Origin: Beroe ovata
Lineage: Eukaryota; Ctenophora; Nuda; Beroida; Beroidae
NCBI GenBank assembly: GCA_946803715.1
Contig: CAMPET010000278.1
Location: forward strand, 19,017 to 83,016
DNA length: 64,000 nucleotides
Reading direction: 5' to 3'
Both the position numbers and the translations under genes were made by a program. The notes beneath the pieces were generated by a model, which searched no databases, had not been told where the DNA came from, and saw nothing but the letters and a program-made list of their open reading frames with translations. This document shows positions 45,189 to 57,429 of the stretch, in pieces; the first letter of the stretch is position 1; the number at the start of each line of letters is the position of its first letter.

Positions 45189-48100
45189 TTTCTTGGATGT
45201 CATCAAAAATTACTGACAATATCTTTTTGATTTGCACCAATGTTTCCAAAACGTTTCTAAAATCCGGTTGGATACTTCAACTCAATTATTAGGCAAGACT
45301 TTGAACTGAGAATATGGTCCATTCGACCACTCTTACAGTGGGAACTTTATAGAACCCAAGAACATCATAACAATATGTGACGCCATATCTAGATTAAAAA
45401 GTCATCATCAGTGGTCGTTGTATACCAATTGTCTGCCGACTGCTATTCTTCAGTACACCCCAAGTAATTCTAACGGAGCAGTGTCTGACCCATTCTATCC
45501 CACCCACCAGGCAACCTTCCTTCGACAAATATATATTGAGTAGCTAAAACTTGTCATTACTCATCACCAGCATGAGACACGATGGCTAATGATTGAAGTC
45601 ATGGTGGCGTGTGCTGTGTAATGCCCCCCCTCCCCCTCAATAGACAATACATACGCAGCGTATGGCAGGATGTAGTTCGGAGAGCCAGCGTAAACGGTTG
45701 AATGAAACGACAAAACTCGAGATTCTATTTCGGAATTGTATATGCCGTTACGATCATGTTTCTATCTTTTATGGTTCTCGAGTTTNGCAAAACCCTTTTG
45801 TAGCCAAGAGAAAGGGAATAAATATTTACTAAATGCCTTTTTTAAATTATTTCCTTTAAATTTGAATTGATAGGCAGCTAAGTGCCTATGGAGTGTAAGC
45901 TACTATCTGAGTTATGACTGAATGTAAGTTGTGATGGTTAAAGACCATAATATTTATATTTTTTTATTTTAACAACCTGAAGGCTGAAAGTTTAAGTTCA
46001 AATCACATCCTAATCCCTCAGAGCAGCAGTAAGAATGCTTGGTCCTCTCGCCCCGGTCCCCAATCACCCTACTCCCTGCCAGTCACTCACCAACATACCA
46101 GTTTCTCTACCAAACTTTCCTTGCAAAGGCTACATATAAACTTGCTCTATCTTTCAACAATCTATATCAGTCCTCAGAAAATCATTCATAACAAAAACCA
46201 AAAGCTTGAACTCATAGGGTAGCTCTGAACAAGTGGAAACATACCTACAATAACTGCTCCATGCTGACTGCTGAGCAACTTTCAGATAATTGTCTTACAA
46301 AACTTTGTACTCAATCAAAAATAAAAACAGCAACCAATTTGCATTTGTCCTTTCAATGTTTTCAGATAACATTATGCAGATAACATTATGCAGCATTGTA
46401 CTCAGATAACATTATGTAACATAACAACGAAAAGCAGCACAGATTAGAGATAAAGATGCAAGTAAAAGGTCGAATGTATAAAGTCCTGATATAGTAATCA
46501 ATAGACTATGTAATGCGCAATGAAATCAACAATGTATTGACAACACTGTAACAACAATGTAATAACAAATTGATGATTTGAAGAATCAAGCATTCAAATG
46601 CTCTGCTAATCATGACAGATGATTGACCATGACAGATGATAGTTCATTGAATTGCACTGAGTACATGTTGCAAGGTCAGTGGCATGTTTGATTTGATCAC
46701 TCAATTGAGGTGCTCCCTGTATCAAACATGATGGCTTCATGATGTTCAGCTTCAAAGTTATAATTTGTATTCATACATATTATGATTCTTTTGTTTTTGT
46801 TTTTCAAATAATCTTCCTCTATTGATATCTTGTCAAGGCTCACATCTTGCATTTAGCAGTTCATGGTGCTAAAATGTTTTATAATTCATTTTTGACTAAA
46901 TTAACTCAATGACTAAATTACCTCCCAGTGATAATAACTATTTCATATAATTTCTTAGGAATGAAAGGGGAATTTTTGGGCCAATGGAGAACATAAAAGA
47001 ACATGTGAGTGCCCGTATTATCACCTCTTCATTAATTAATCAATGTTTTACATAGTTGATACTTGATCATTATTTTTCAATGGATGATTTTTGTACATTG
47101 TAATAGTTTGATGTTTCAAATTGATAATCTGGTGGTGATTATCCTCATTTATGAGAGCTACTCATTATTGCTGTTTACATCTTATTCGTTACAGCAATAA
47201 TTATACTGTGACAGAAAAGGTTAGAATAGCAACTTTGTCATACATAATGGTTGTATTGTCTCTCGTAACGAATATTACATAAAAGCATATGGGACACGTG
47301 GTATGTAATTATAGGTTGCTGCATGTCACCACCTACGAATTTCCACTGGGCAATGCATAGACAAGTATGAGTAACTGTATTTTTCATAGATGACCAGTAA
47401 ATAATTACTTTCTCTGGTAAGAGGGTTTGAACAATGCGCAGAAATTCTTGACTTCAATACAATATGTGAAGACAGTTTCGATGTTTTATCACCTACCAAA
47501 AACATGTTCTGTTGAATTGTATTATAATGACATATTCAAATCTGTTCTACTATGGCTTGATACGATGCATATTGAGATCCCCAGAAGTCTAGTTTAAAGT
47601 AAGATGTTATAGTTCCTGCATAAACCATGAACTCGGGTTTTCTCTAAAATCAATCTTCATGTGATCTTAATTAATCAGTCCTTCCTTGGCTGAGATGGGT
47701 CATGGGTGGTTCAAGTAAATAACACGGTTGTGATACTGCACCCACCTACTCAGATGAGATATGTCACTGTACTCACCAATGTATACAATACAAACCATTC
47801 CTTCTATCATACAGGAATTTTAACCGGCAAACTACGGCACTTATAAACTCCTAATTGTCACTTAATCAGCTTAATTTTCCTTCCACACAAACCCTGATAC
47901 TCATATCACGGAATGTTTCAACTGAATTCCCCAGATTTATCCTGGGGAATTAGCCTGGGGAATTAGCCTGGTCATTGTGCAGAGTTGAATGCCTCCATCA
48001 TAACAGTGGGACACCACTTGAATGATATAAGATATATCGATTTATTATCGTATAGCTGTATACCTACCTATATATGATATACGCTTATATCATGGAATCT

Positions 48101-48798
48101 GATGCTTGGTCGTATACTATGGGGGAATTATATATAGACTCTTTTATTTGAGTCTAATCGATCCAATATATAGACGCGCGCATATATGATGCGTATATTT
48201 ACATGTATGAAGTTAACGCAGACTCATAGAGGGCTGAAACTGGAATGCCTCATGTTTAAATATATTGAGTGAGCTCTGCCCGCATATATACATGTATTAT
48301 GTATCTGTATAGTAAAACACGCTGACGAAAATCATTTCATTTATCCGTTTATCATCTAAACGCTCCCCCTCCCTCTCGTCAGAGAGATAAACAATCTCAG
48401 GAATCGGGAGGATATGACATGTCCGAAACACCATAGAAACGAGTTTCATCGTAACAAGAGTAGAATATTAAGTGCATTTCTAACTTAATATCCCTATATC
48501 CATTATCCGCGTAGGTACTAGGTACTGTATGTGGATTCCATCGATACTTCCCAATATCCCCGGTCAGTTAAAACCGAAACATCCAATATAATACCGGGCT
48601 CTAGACTGTAAAACTTTCTAGAATCTGAACTCGCTCTTTCATGGACTTCACATCAACTTCTTACTCACTGAATACTGTGTCGCACTGCAGTGTTAAAAAC
48701 CGCAGCTTTCACGTTTTGCTCATGCGAGAAGGAGTGTTCCTCCTCCTCCTCAATAATATACGGATTCCCTGTGTGCGTGTGTGTGTGCGTGTGTGTGT

Positions 48799-48841
48799 GG
48801 TTTACAAGGTTTACAAGGTTTACAAGGTTTACAAGGTTTAA
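48799..48841 (+). repeat. GGTTTACAA tandem repeat
   Basis: About four and a half copies of a 9 bp unit GGTTTACAA follow a GTGTGCGTGTGTG tract. It is non-coding. Confidence 0.85.
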
Positions 48842-49840
48842 AATTCAATATTGACCTGCTGACGCCGGTCGTCATATCATACATTAAAACAGCAAAACAA
48901 ACAAATCATAAATCATACATTGTTGAGGATAACCAGGCGTTTTCATAAAAGATTGACCGATTCACGGGGTTAGGAGTTGGGGTTGGGTGGGTGGTGAGGC
49001 GTGAGGGGGATGAGTGGAGGTGTTGAGTGTGGTGTAGACAGGGTGGTCTACTAGCGGGATTAGCAGTGCTAGCGATTCTTAGGTGTTACTGGTGAAATGA
49101 ATTGCCAAAGTATTCTTTTGGTTNGCGGGTATCCATAGTTACTATTATCATCTAGCTAGAGAATTGCACGTGCGAAACGCACGAACATGTATATTTCCGA
49201 TTTTCGGATATTGTGCCCGTACGATAAACAATGGCACGCAGTTATGCTATACCCAATGGTGCAATCGTATATCATGTACCGTTATTAGCGTACATTATTG
49301 TAACCCCATACAGTGCTAGGGTAGACAATAGATGTTTTGTCAAAACAGGCCACACGCACACACGCACACACATGCACACACATACATAAATTAACGCATA
49401 CACCCATTAACCACGCTGTTTGGAGCTACATCATCGGTGATGATTCACCTATATTTACTAAACCTCCCAATTATGGAGTGAGTGATGAGTCTGGAGCGAG
49501 TCATTAATGGTAGAGTCCCTGGGCTTTTGCCATAGGTAGATATTGTGGAATTTACCGGGGGAATTACCGTGTAGTTACCGCGTGTATTTACCGCGTGTAG
49601 TAACCATGGTGATTCAGTACAAATTCGTAATACTCAGACTTCACAATGGTTAGCAACCTAGAGATATCATATACCTGTGACCCACACTCCAATTATGGTA
49701 ATTATAGATCTATTATTTGGGGATTGCAATTATTAATTAGTGTAACTCAAGTTACACGCACACACACTCTCGATATCTTAGGATTCTCATTGTTCAACGA
49801 AATCCTCACAGTTATATGAACGCCATTATGTATTCAAAAA

Positions 49841-49996
49841 CACAAGCTTTCAAACACACAGACAATAACACACAAGCACACATACACAAGCACACAGACA
49901 CAGACACACGCGGACACAGACACACGTGGACACAGACACAAGCAGACACACACAGACACACGCACACAGACACACACAGACACCCATACAAACAAT
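49841..49996 (+). repeat. CA-rich degenerate microsatellite
   Basis: ACACACAGACACA-type sequence with frequent G, T and GC interruptions. Frames through it (Cys/Val-rich or His/Thr-rich) are artefacts of the repeat. A shorter CACACGCACACA tract lies at about 49345-49385. Confidence 0.85.
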
Positions 49997-50375
49997 AAAC
50001 ATACGATGCCATCTCATTCTGTTCCGAGCCTGTACCACTTGGTTATCTCGACAATGGGATGTATGTCTCCAGACATGATATCTCTAGGGTTATCTCAGTG
50101 TTGGCTTGCTCTAGAAATCATCGTTAGTCATATACTGTCATGTTAGAGGGAAGGAGAATGGTTTGTTCATTCCGACACAAATGCAGTACTTAGGAACAAT
50201 ACAGAACTCAGGAACAATACCAGAACTCAGGAACAAGGTTGCTCTTACGGGAATCTTCGAACTTTTTAGTAATATGATATGAAAAAAGGTCTGAATAAGG
50301 TTGATAATTTTCTGCTGGTTTAATTTCATATACCACAGTGGACACTTCTGTGTTGGGATTGTCGATCAAGTTCAA

Positions 50376-50447
50376 TAGCTACCCGGTTGAGTGGTTAGTT
50401 CGTCTGCTTCGCAATCCAGCGGTAGCAGGTTCGATTCTAGCTCGGGG
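50376..50447 (+). repeat. tRNA-like sequence, probably a tRNA-derived SINE head
   Basis: A box A-like TGAGTGGTTAG at 50388-50398 and a perfect box B GGTTCGATTC at 50428-50437 lie at the normal tRNA spacing. The anticodon arm (CTGCTTCGCAATCCAG) and the acceptor ends do not pair well, so a functional tRNA is unlikely. No clear poly(A) tail or tandem copy marks it as a complete SINE. Confidence 0.5.
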
Positions 50448-51277
50448 AAAACCCCACTTGTAAAATCGGTAAACGTGCCAAGATTACCTTGGGTTGCTTA
50501 CTTTTCGGATTTCAATGCACTATTCAGGCGTCTGAGCTGGAACTGGCTTCAATGCTAGTGTGTCAAGTTCAGTAGCTGACATACAGCTTTCCATTATAGA
50601 ATACCTCACATCACACATCAAAGCACTATTAATATATCAACTAAAATCTTTACAGTGCACTATAATAAGTCTTCTTAATTATAGTCATCAGGTAAGGTAA
50701 ATTCATATCCTACTGATTAATGTACATCACTTTGATCTGATAAAGTTACTCAATTAAGTAACCCTGAATCAGCTGCCGTTTTGAGGAGCACTTGACTTTG
50801 ACAGAGGACAGTTTCATAAACTTTAATAAACTTTAATAAAGTATACGACTCAAATAAACTTTGAAGTCCGTTATATCATCCATGAAGTTCGTTATATCAT
50901 CCATGAAGCTCCAAGCCTATGTAATCAACTGATTGTATTGGTATTAAACGTTGTTGGTTCTTATTTCACGTATAAAGGGGTCATATTGTGAGAGGTTATG
51001 ATGGCGATGCCATATTTATCACAGAAAGGAAAAGGTGGAGAATACATTCATTTGAACTGTGAAGTCATCAGTGCGTCTCTCCAGAATATTCCAATACCTA
51101 GTAGCTGAAGCTGTATAATTCTTGAGTTGTAAAAGTTTTCGTGATGTAGACCACTATAATTCTGGGAAATAATCCACATTGCAAGACACAACGGGAGGTC
51201 ACTGATTGTACAAATAGTGCGTCTAATCAAGTGATTAGCAGCAATCATACATGTGTGTGTGTGTGTGTGTGTGTGTG

Positions 51278-51640
51278 NNNNNNNNNNNNNNNNNNNNNNN
51301 NNNNNNNNNNNNNNNNNNNNNNNNNNNNNNNNNNNNNNNNNNNNNNNNNNNNNNNNNNNNNNNNNNNNNNNNNNNNNNNNNNNNNNNNNNNNNNNNNNNN
51401 NNNNNNNNNNNNNNNNNNNNNNNNNNNNNNNNNNNNNNNNNNNNNNNNNNNNNNNNNNNNNNNNNNNNNNNNNNNNNNNNNNNNNNNNNNNNNNNNNNNN
51501 NNNNNNNNNNNNNNNNNNNNNNNNNNNNNNNNNNNNNNNNNNNNNNNNNNNNNNNNNNNNNNNNNNNNNNNNNNNNNNNNNNNNNNNNNNNNNNNNNNNN
51601 NNNNNNNNNNNNNNNNNNNNNNNNNNNNNNNNNNNNNNNN
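51278..51640. other. Assembly gap inside a (TG)n microsatellite
   Basis: 363 N bounded by TGTGTG on both sides, in the gene-poor region. Open frames crossing it are meaningless. Confidence 0.97.
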
Positions 51641-52172
51641 GTGTGTGTGTGTGTGTGTGTGCGTGTGTGAGTGTATATGTTTACGAATTGGTGATGATTT
51701 TGCCCTCAGCCATTTTAATTCTAGATTTTAACACTTTTAGCGCCGATGGAATGTCTCTTATACCAAAGAACGTTTCTAGTCACTGTATGTGTCAAAATAA
51801 AATGTGTACATAGTATACGCATCCGCATTAAGGCGTTAAATACCTTTCATTTATGCTCCACTATAGAGCTATTGAATGGTAGATAATAAATTCATTCCCA
51901 CCCTGTGCACTTAATACTTTGACATTCACCGATGTTACCTATAATATCTTGACGGCATATTGAGAAATGAACGTCACATTCATAGTTTCACAGCATAGTC
52001 GCCAAATTTTTCTCAAGCTTTGCGTGACGCGCTCCGTCATTTTCCTTTAAAAAGGACCGCACTTGCTCAATCACTGTATCGGTAATTTCGCGCGTGGCGC
52101 GCACGTTCCGCGCCGCGCGTATGTCTGAACTCAGATCAGCAATTTTGTGATCTATATATAAACCGTTCCCAG

Positions 52173-53030
52173 AGCGATTTTGAAGCAGCCTTGGAAGGAG
52201 GCGGTGACAAGTTACTGATATTCGTATTCACCGCCCGATGGTGCGGTCCGTGTAGAGTCATTACCCCAAAAGTTCAGGTATTTCAATTTTCAAGGATACA
52301 AAACCGTCAGTTTTGTTTTTTCTCTGGAGTTGAATTAGCTGGCTACTATGAACCCTGAGGCGTTATTTCCAGGTCAAATTTCCTATAACTATGACATACC
52401 TGTTCTCTACTCAGGATATAGTGAAAGAGAACACAGACGTTGCATTCTACCAGATAAATGTTGACGATAACATCGTAAGTTGACAATTTAGCAATTATGG
52501 GACATAGGCAAATTATTATCATAATTCATAGACAGGTCACAGGAACCTCTACATGGCCCGGCTATTTAGAGCGTCCTTTTTATAAGGTGCCTATGGTTTC
52601 TGATGGAGCCCATTTTCAGACGACATCACAGACATGTGGAGTAACGTGTGTACCGACCTTCCAATTCTTTAGAAGATGTAGAAAGGTTCGTATATCACAA
52701 CCCCCAACATTGCCCTATCCTCTTCATTGATCCCAACTGTTTCCCCCTCCCGACACCCACACCACCCACACACATAAGTCTCCAGCCGAATGACACTGTT
52801 TCCCCCTCTCTCTCCCCCACCCTCACCACCCACAGTCCACACATATTTCTCCCCTAACCATGATCAATCTCCCCCGTTCCCCTACTTTTCCCCCCTCTCT
52901 TCCCTCAACACAGTCCACACATGCACATATATATCCAGCTAATGGAAACTGATTTTAGATTGAAGAATTCTCCGGATCCAACGAACAGAAAGTTCGTGAC
53001 TTCCTTGCCAAGCACAAAAAGTCCAGCTGA
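52173..53030 (+). CDS. TXN: Thioredoxin (first exon not found)
   Basis: Four exons, 52173-52277, 52415-52474, 52620-52685 and 52959-53030, all starting and ending in phase 0, encode about 100 residues of a classical thioredoxin, the general cytosolic disulfide reductase. It begins SDFEAALEGGGDKLLIFVF, followed by the active site RWCGPC, then QINVDDN, the cis-proline segment VPTFQFFRR and the C-terminal EFSGSNEQKVRDFLAKH. Only the first few residues, normally a start Met and about six residues, are missing; they must lie on a short upstream exon that I could not identify. The active site is complete. It converges on a thioredoxin-like gene on the other strand. Confidence 0.88.
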
Positions 53031-53669
53031 GTGTTCTATATAGACATAAACATTGTTTTTAGAGCACTATACGAAGTAGCAGCAGATGTAAGGTTACCCA
53101 GGGTACCAGTTGTAAACTTGTAGATGGTCGAGTGAGTAGTGAACAAAACGTGTATGCTTCAGAATCAGAGAAATATAGACTGAGGACGCCGAGTAAGTAA
53201 TAAAATTTTTTGATTTTGCTATCATCCAAAGATGCTTGGTTTGTTGCTACCATATTACTATTATAGTGCTTAATTTTGATCCTGCAGAACTATATTGATA
53301 GTATCGCACTCGCAGTATGTCATGATGTCTTACTATAGATCACGATATACCTATCTGTGATGATATGCTGTAAATAGATATTGTGTGTGTGGCCGATGTT
53401 TAATAAGTGATCAGTGATTTTATTTATTTAGTTATACAATGCTTATGTCGTCCTGTTTATGTGATAACTGATGATGAAGATGTTAGTTTTTTAGTTCTTT
53501 TAATGAAAAAATACGCGTGTTTTCATTGAAACCATGGTAAGACAGGCCAAATAAAGATTCATTGAACTCAAAGTTTTAAGATGATAAAATTTCGAATCCA
53601 AAACAGTCAAGTATACAAAAAGAAGATTGCCGAGCTCTTAATAATTCTCACCTACTATTGAGTCCATCA
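53031..53669. other. Convergent 3' UTRs of the two thioredoxin genes
   Basis: AATAAA on the + strand at 53550-53555 and AATAAA on the - strand at 53419-53424 (TTTATT as written) imply 3' ends that overlap by about 100 bases or more. No extra gene was seen. Confidence 0.5.
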
Positions 53670-53999
53670 CTACTGACTATGCTTGTTTAGAGCAGCAGAA
53701 ATCTTACTTGTATTCCCTTCCGCAATTGTTTCAACACACTTCCCGTACCGGTAAAACTTTACCAGCGGTAACTTCTTCACTTTCTCCCAGTTTTTAATCT
53801 CGGGACAGTCGTCAATGTCCACCTCGTAGAACAGAACATTGGGGTACTTACGGACTTGTTGAACAAACCACGGGGTCAGAGCTATGCAATCTCCACACGT
53901 AATACTGACGTAATCCACAACAACCAGTTTACCGCCCGTGTAATGGATCACGTTCTTGTCGAATTCTTCCCACGTTTCTATGGCAATAGCTTCCGCCAT
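53670..53999 (-). CDS. Thioredoxin-like protein with a CGDC active site
   Basis: Single exon, 109 residues, the normal length of a thioredoxin. The fold is readable: FDKNVIHYTGGKLVVVDYV leads to the redox helix, the DIDDC strand follows at 61-65, and the cis-proline region KKLPLVKFYRYGK has Pro78. The active site is T34-C35-G-D-C38 instead of W-C-G-P-C: both cysteines are kept but the Trp and Pro are changed, which normally alters redox potential and partner choice. It is intronless, unlike the four-exon thioredoxin it faces, so it may be an old retrocopy that diverged. Start ATG 53999 has a good context (ACCATGG). I infer a specialised oxidoreductase role without evidence of its partner. Confidence 0.8.
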   Translation of the reverse strand: MAEAIAIETWEEFDKNVIHYTGGKLVVVDYVSITCGDCIALTPWFVQQVRKYPNVLFYEVDIDDCPEIKNWEKVKKLPLVKFYRYGKCVETIAEGNTSKISAALNKHSQ

Positions 54000-55572
54000 G
54001 GTAACTATAAATAAAAGAGATTTTGGGAGATGGGCGTGGTTAGATTGTGTCGGTAAAATGCTGAAAACAGTCTTTTATTTCTGATGTACCTATCTAGTTC
54101 TAATTCTAGAGAAAGCTGCAAACAAACGCTACAATCTTACTAAAGTACTAAGAATTGTACCCGATAGCAATACACATGTATAATGTATACACATGTATAA
54201 TGTATAATGTATATGAATGATAGCAATCATAGAGAATTTGCATGATTATGTCAGTGTGGAGGAAACTTCATGCGTATTTCTTGACAACGCCCAACCAACG
54301 TGAGACCTACGATAATCAACAACAAACATCCACAAGTGTAACATTAACATTAACTCACAACAAATATCTACGGACTTCATTACTTATAAATAAGTGAATA
54401 GCGCCCAGAGAGTGATGAAAGACGCAGTGTTCAAGACGTGTAAAAACGCAGGATTCTAGCTACAGCTCATGTATGTTCATGATACAGAAAAACGTTTCAG
54501 GGATTTCAGTGTTAAGACTTAGAGTTAAAACGTATACTCAAACATTGTTGTGGAGAGCTCCAAGTGGTCATAAACTGTTAACAAAAACCCCCCATCCATG
54601 CACCCACAAAACACCCCAATTATACTCCAACTCCTTGACAAATCCTGTGAAACTGAAACAGTGCGTCATACCCGGTAATGTAGAGTACAGTTTTTGGAAT
54701 TCATTGTGACTTAGGCCCTGGGACAAAACTTGGACCCATGCCAGATACTAGAATATTTGATCTGACTATTGTCACGGGATCATGAGTCATCCTGTCCACA
54801 GACAGAGTCCTCTCTGCCACCCGTAGTACTAGTACGACCTGTTCTATGAGTATGATGCGCTAATTTGATACATGTTTCCAACATCAAATATTTTGAGAGC
54901 ACGTCCCTCCAGAGGAACACGTGCCAATTAGCTAATTACCATGGTGATTAAACTCATTTCACTCCATGACTACTGTGTGACACATGTGTCACTACTGATC
55001 AGATAGATAGGCCGCGACACACACAATCTCTCTCTCTGTGTTTCCTTCCTCCTTTATCGCATCATAGTGTGGCGTGTTCATGGATTGCAGTAGTCACGTG
55101 ATGCCCATTTGGGCACTGCGGTGGAGCGTCAGATTCCCACTGACCCTCAATACTATAGATACAGGATTGAATGGCATGAGGGCTTGTAAGACAGAAACAG
55201 ACACTCGCATAGCTTGTCTTGTGCTTCTTGACAGTGACACTCTGTGGGTGACTTTAATTTCGGTTCAATTACCCATATGTCTATGCGTAGTACGTACACA
55301 GCACACACTACTGACAAACACACATCGGACCATGATGACTGTTCATTTACAGAAAGTCCCAACAAATAACCCCCCGCCCCCCCGGCCCCCCCATTAATCA
55401 CTCCTCATCACATTATCGAAGAGAGGAAATGACTGCTGCAGCAACGCTTGAGAAGGATTCAATCATCATTTCATCGCGGGGAATGATTACTTTGTCTCCT
55501 CATGAGGGACTTGATCACGATGTTGCTGACCATCAAAGTGCTCATGGTAAGCGTTGTTGCTTTTGTGTCTTA
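54000..55572. other. Intergenic, no gene seen
   Basis: About 1.6 kb of AT-rich sequence upstream of the thioredoxin-like gene and left of the foldback element. It contains an ACACATGTATAATGTATA repeat near 54170-54210. The open frames on both strands show no family signal or splice pattern. Confidence 0.4.
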
Positions 55573-56108
55573 TATGGCGGATCAGAAGGCTCACCCGGAA
55601 TTTTATCTCTGAAAATAGAATTTGACCCTTGTGCTCCGCACGTGGATCACAGGGCTCATCTAAGGTGAGCCTTCTGATCCACGTGGCGCTTCTCTGGGGT
55701 CAAGTCAAAATTCGGTGATCCTCCTGATCCACCTTAGGTGGATCAGGAGGATCACTCAAATCCAATTTGACCCCAGGGAAGCGCAACGTGGATCAGAAGG
55801 GTCACCTAAGGTGAACCCTGTGATCCACGTGTGGATCAGGAGGGTCACACAGAAAAATAGAATTTGACCCTCCTGATCCATACACGTGGATCACCGAGTT
55901 CACTTAAGTGACCCTTCTGATCCACGTTGCGCTTCCCTGGGGTCAAATTGGATTTGAGTGATCATCGAATTTTGTCTTGACCCCAGAGAAGCGCCACGTG
56001 GATCAGAAGGCTCACCTAAGATAAGCCCTGTGATCCACGTGCGGAGCAGAAGGGTCAAATTCCATTTTTCAGAGATAAAATTCCAGGTGAGCCTCCTGAT
56101 CCGCCATA
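55573..56108. mobile_element. 536 bp foldback (long inverted repeat) element
   Basis: Nearly the whole element is a nested palindrome. The ends TATGGCGGATCAG and its inverse CTGATCCGCCATA enclose further inverse pairs (ATTTTATCTCTGAAAA, GTGCTCCGCACGTGGATCAC, GGCGCTTCTCTGGGGTCAA). The 6 bp GTCTTA flanks both sides (55567-55572 and 56109-56114) as a target-site duplication, so the boundaries are well fixed. The motif GTGGATCA(G/C) occurs many times in both orientations. It has no coding frame. Confidence 0.88.
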
Positions 56109-56114
56109 GTCTTA

Positions 56115-57429
56115 TGTTGCTTATGTGTGGTACGTTTTTCATGAGGTGGTGTGTTTTTACTTTTATATGGTGTGTTTTTACTTTTTATTATGAGAAGTTT
56201 CTTACTTCATACTTAATATTGGTGTTTGTAAAGTTGCTGTAAAGTTTCTTGCTGATTTTTAACTCGAAATCTTTCATTGTTTAATTGAATTATTGTTTAG
56301 TTTTGTTTTTGGTTTGCCACAACTTTCATCTGCATCTCTATCACATCTTCATGATTCTTCAAAAAAAGTCGAAAGCAATGTTCGGATGTTTCATAGTAGC
56401 CACTTGCGTGTCGCGTTTTGAGAATAACGTGATAATCTATTATACTTATAGTTGAAGATCATGGCAATGTTACATCAAAACTAAACAGAGCACAGAGATA
56501 GTTGTTAAACATCATGCGCGCTCATCAGGGTTTGTATAACTGTGCATATTATGGTCGCAAGCACACAGATTGTATGCTTGTTAGCAGCGATAGTTTGTGG
56601 TCTGTGGTCGTCCTGAGATTGTTATGTGAAGGTCGTTGATGATAATCCGAATTTACCGATTGATTTCTCATATTGCTCCTTCATAAAGTATTAAATTGTT
56701 TGGAAGCTTTTCAACGGAGCCATCCATAATTTCTGATTTGCAAGGATAGAAATTTCAATCCTATTATTTCTGCGAGACCTGTTGATTGTCGCTAGCTAAT
56801 TTCTCCTCGGCCCATTGTTATATTTTCTTTTTTTTCGTTTGTACCGCACCCCTTTTTAATTTTGACCAATCAACACTAATTCAATGATCACATTGGAATT
56901 TTGGAATTTCAAATTTGGGGCTGGTTATATTTCATCCTCAAATTTTGAAGGGTGCATTAAAATCTCTTGTTAATCATTACATGGTTTGTCGCTATAGCAA
57001 TATTCAAAAAATCACACAATCACATTTTATGTAGGTATTTATTTCTCCAAATATAAAGACATTTTCGATCGTTTTGTAAGGAAGATTCCACGATGTGTTT
57101 ACTTGGCATCTGATCAAGAGACATGTTACCATGTTACCGATACCATACTTCTTTGTTGCAGCTTATGCTGTCACATATCCCTTCCTTTGTGAGCAGCTAA
57201 GTGCACTCAATGTAAATACTGCTGGGGTGAAGCGAGGGTGAAATACAGGTTCGGTTTCCATGGTGACCGCAGGATCGGTAACTTGAGTACTGTACGCTGC
57301 TCCAATGTAACTTTATATTCAGCTGGATTAAAACTCCTCAAAGTGAACCCCATTTTTTATTGATATTATTCCTTGCTGCTTCGACCGTTTGTTTTTGTTG
57401 TTTTGAAGAAGTTGTAGTAGTACGAAACC
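56115..57429. other. Intergenic, no gene seen
   Basis: 1.3 kb of AT-rich sequence, including TGGTGTGTTTTTACTTTT repeated twice near 56145-56180. The 3' end should hold the promoter of the gene starting at 57430. Confidence 0.4.

Larger units (their letters stand above)
44618..52172. other. Gene-poor region of 7.5 kb
   Basis: Mostly AT-rich sequence in which I could not support a gene on either strand. Visible pieces are GCGCGC-rich patches near 44790-44810 and 52090-52120, GTGTGGCAG inverted repeats near 44893-44990, a strong hairpin at 45097-45188, single N joins at 45786 and 49124, a tRNA-like sequence at 50376-50447, several CA/TG microsatellites and a 363 N gap at 51278-51640. Confidence 0.5.

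Noticed and set aside
46961-47004. Exon-like segment (ERGIFGPMENIKEH) between an AG and a GTGAGT
   Set aside because: Isolated in AT-rich sequence with no partner exon on either side; likely chance.
49812-50038. Frames of 60-66 codons on both strands near 49.9 kb
   Set aside because: Artefacts of a degenerate CA repeat.
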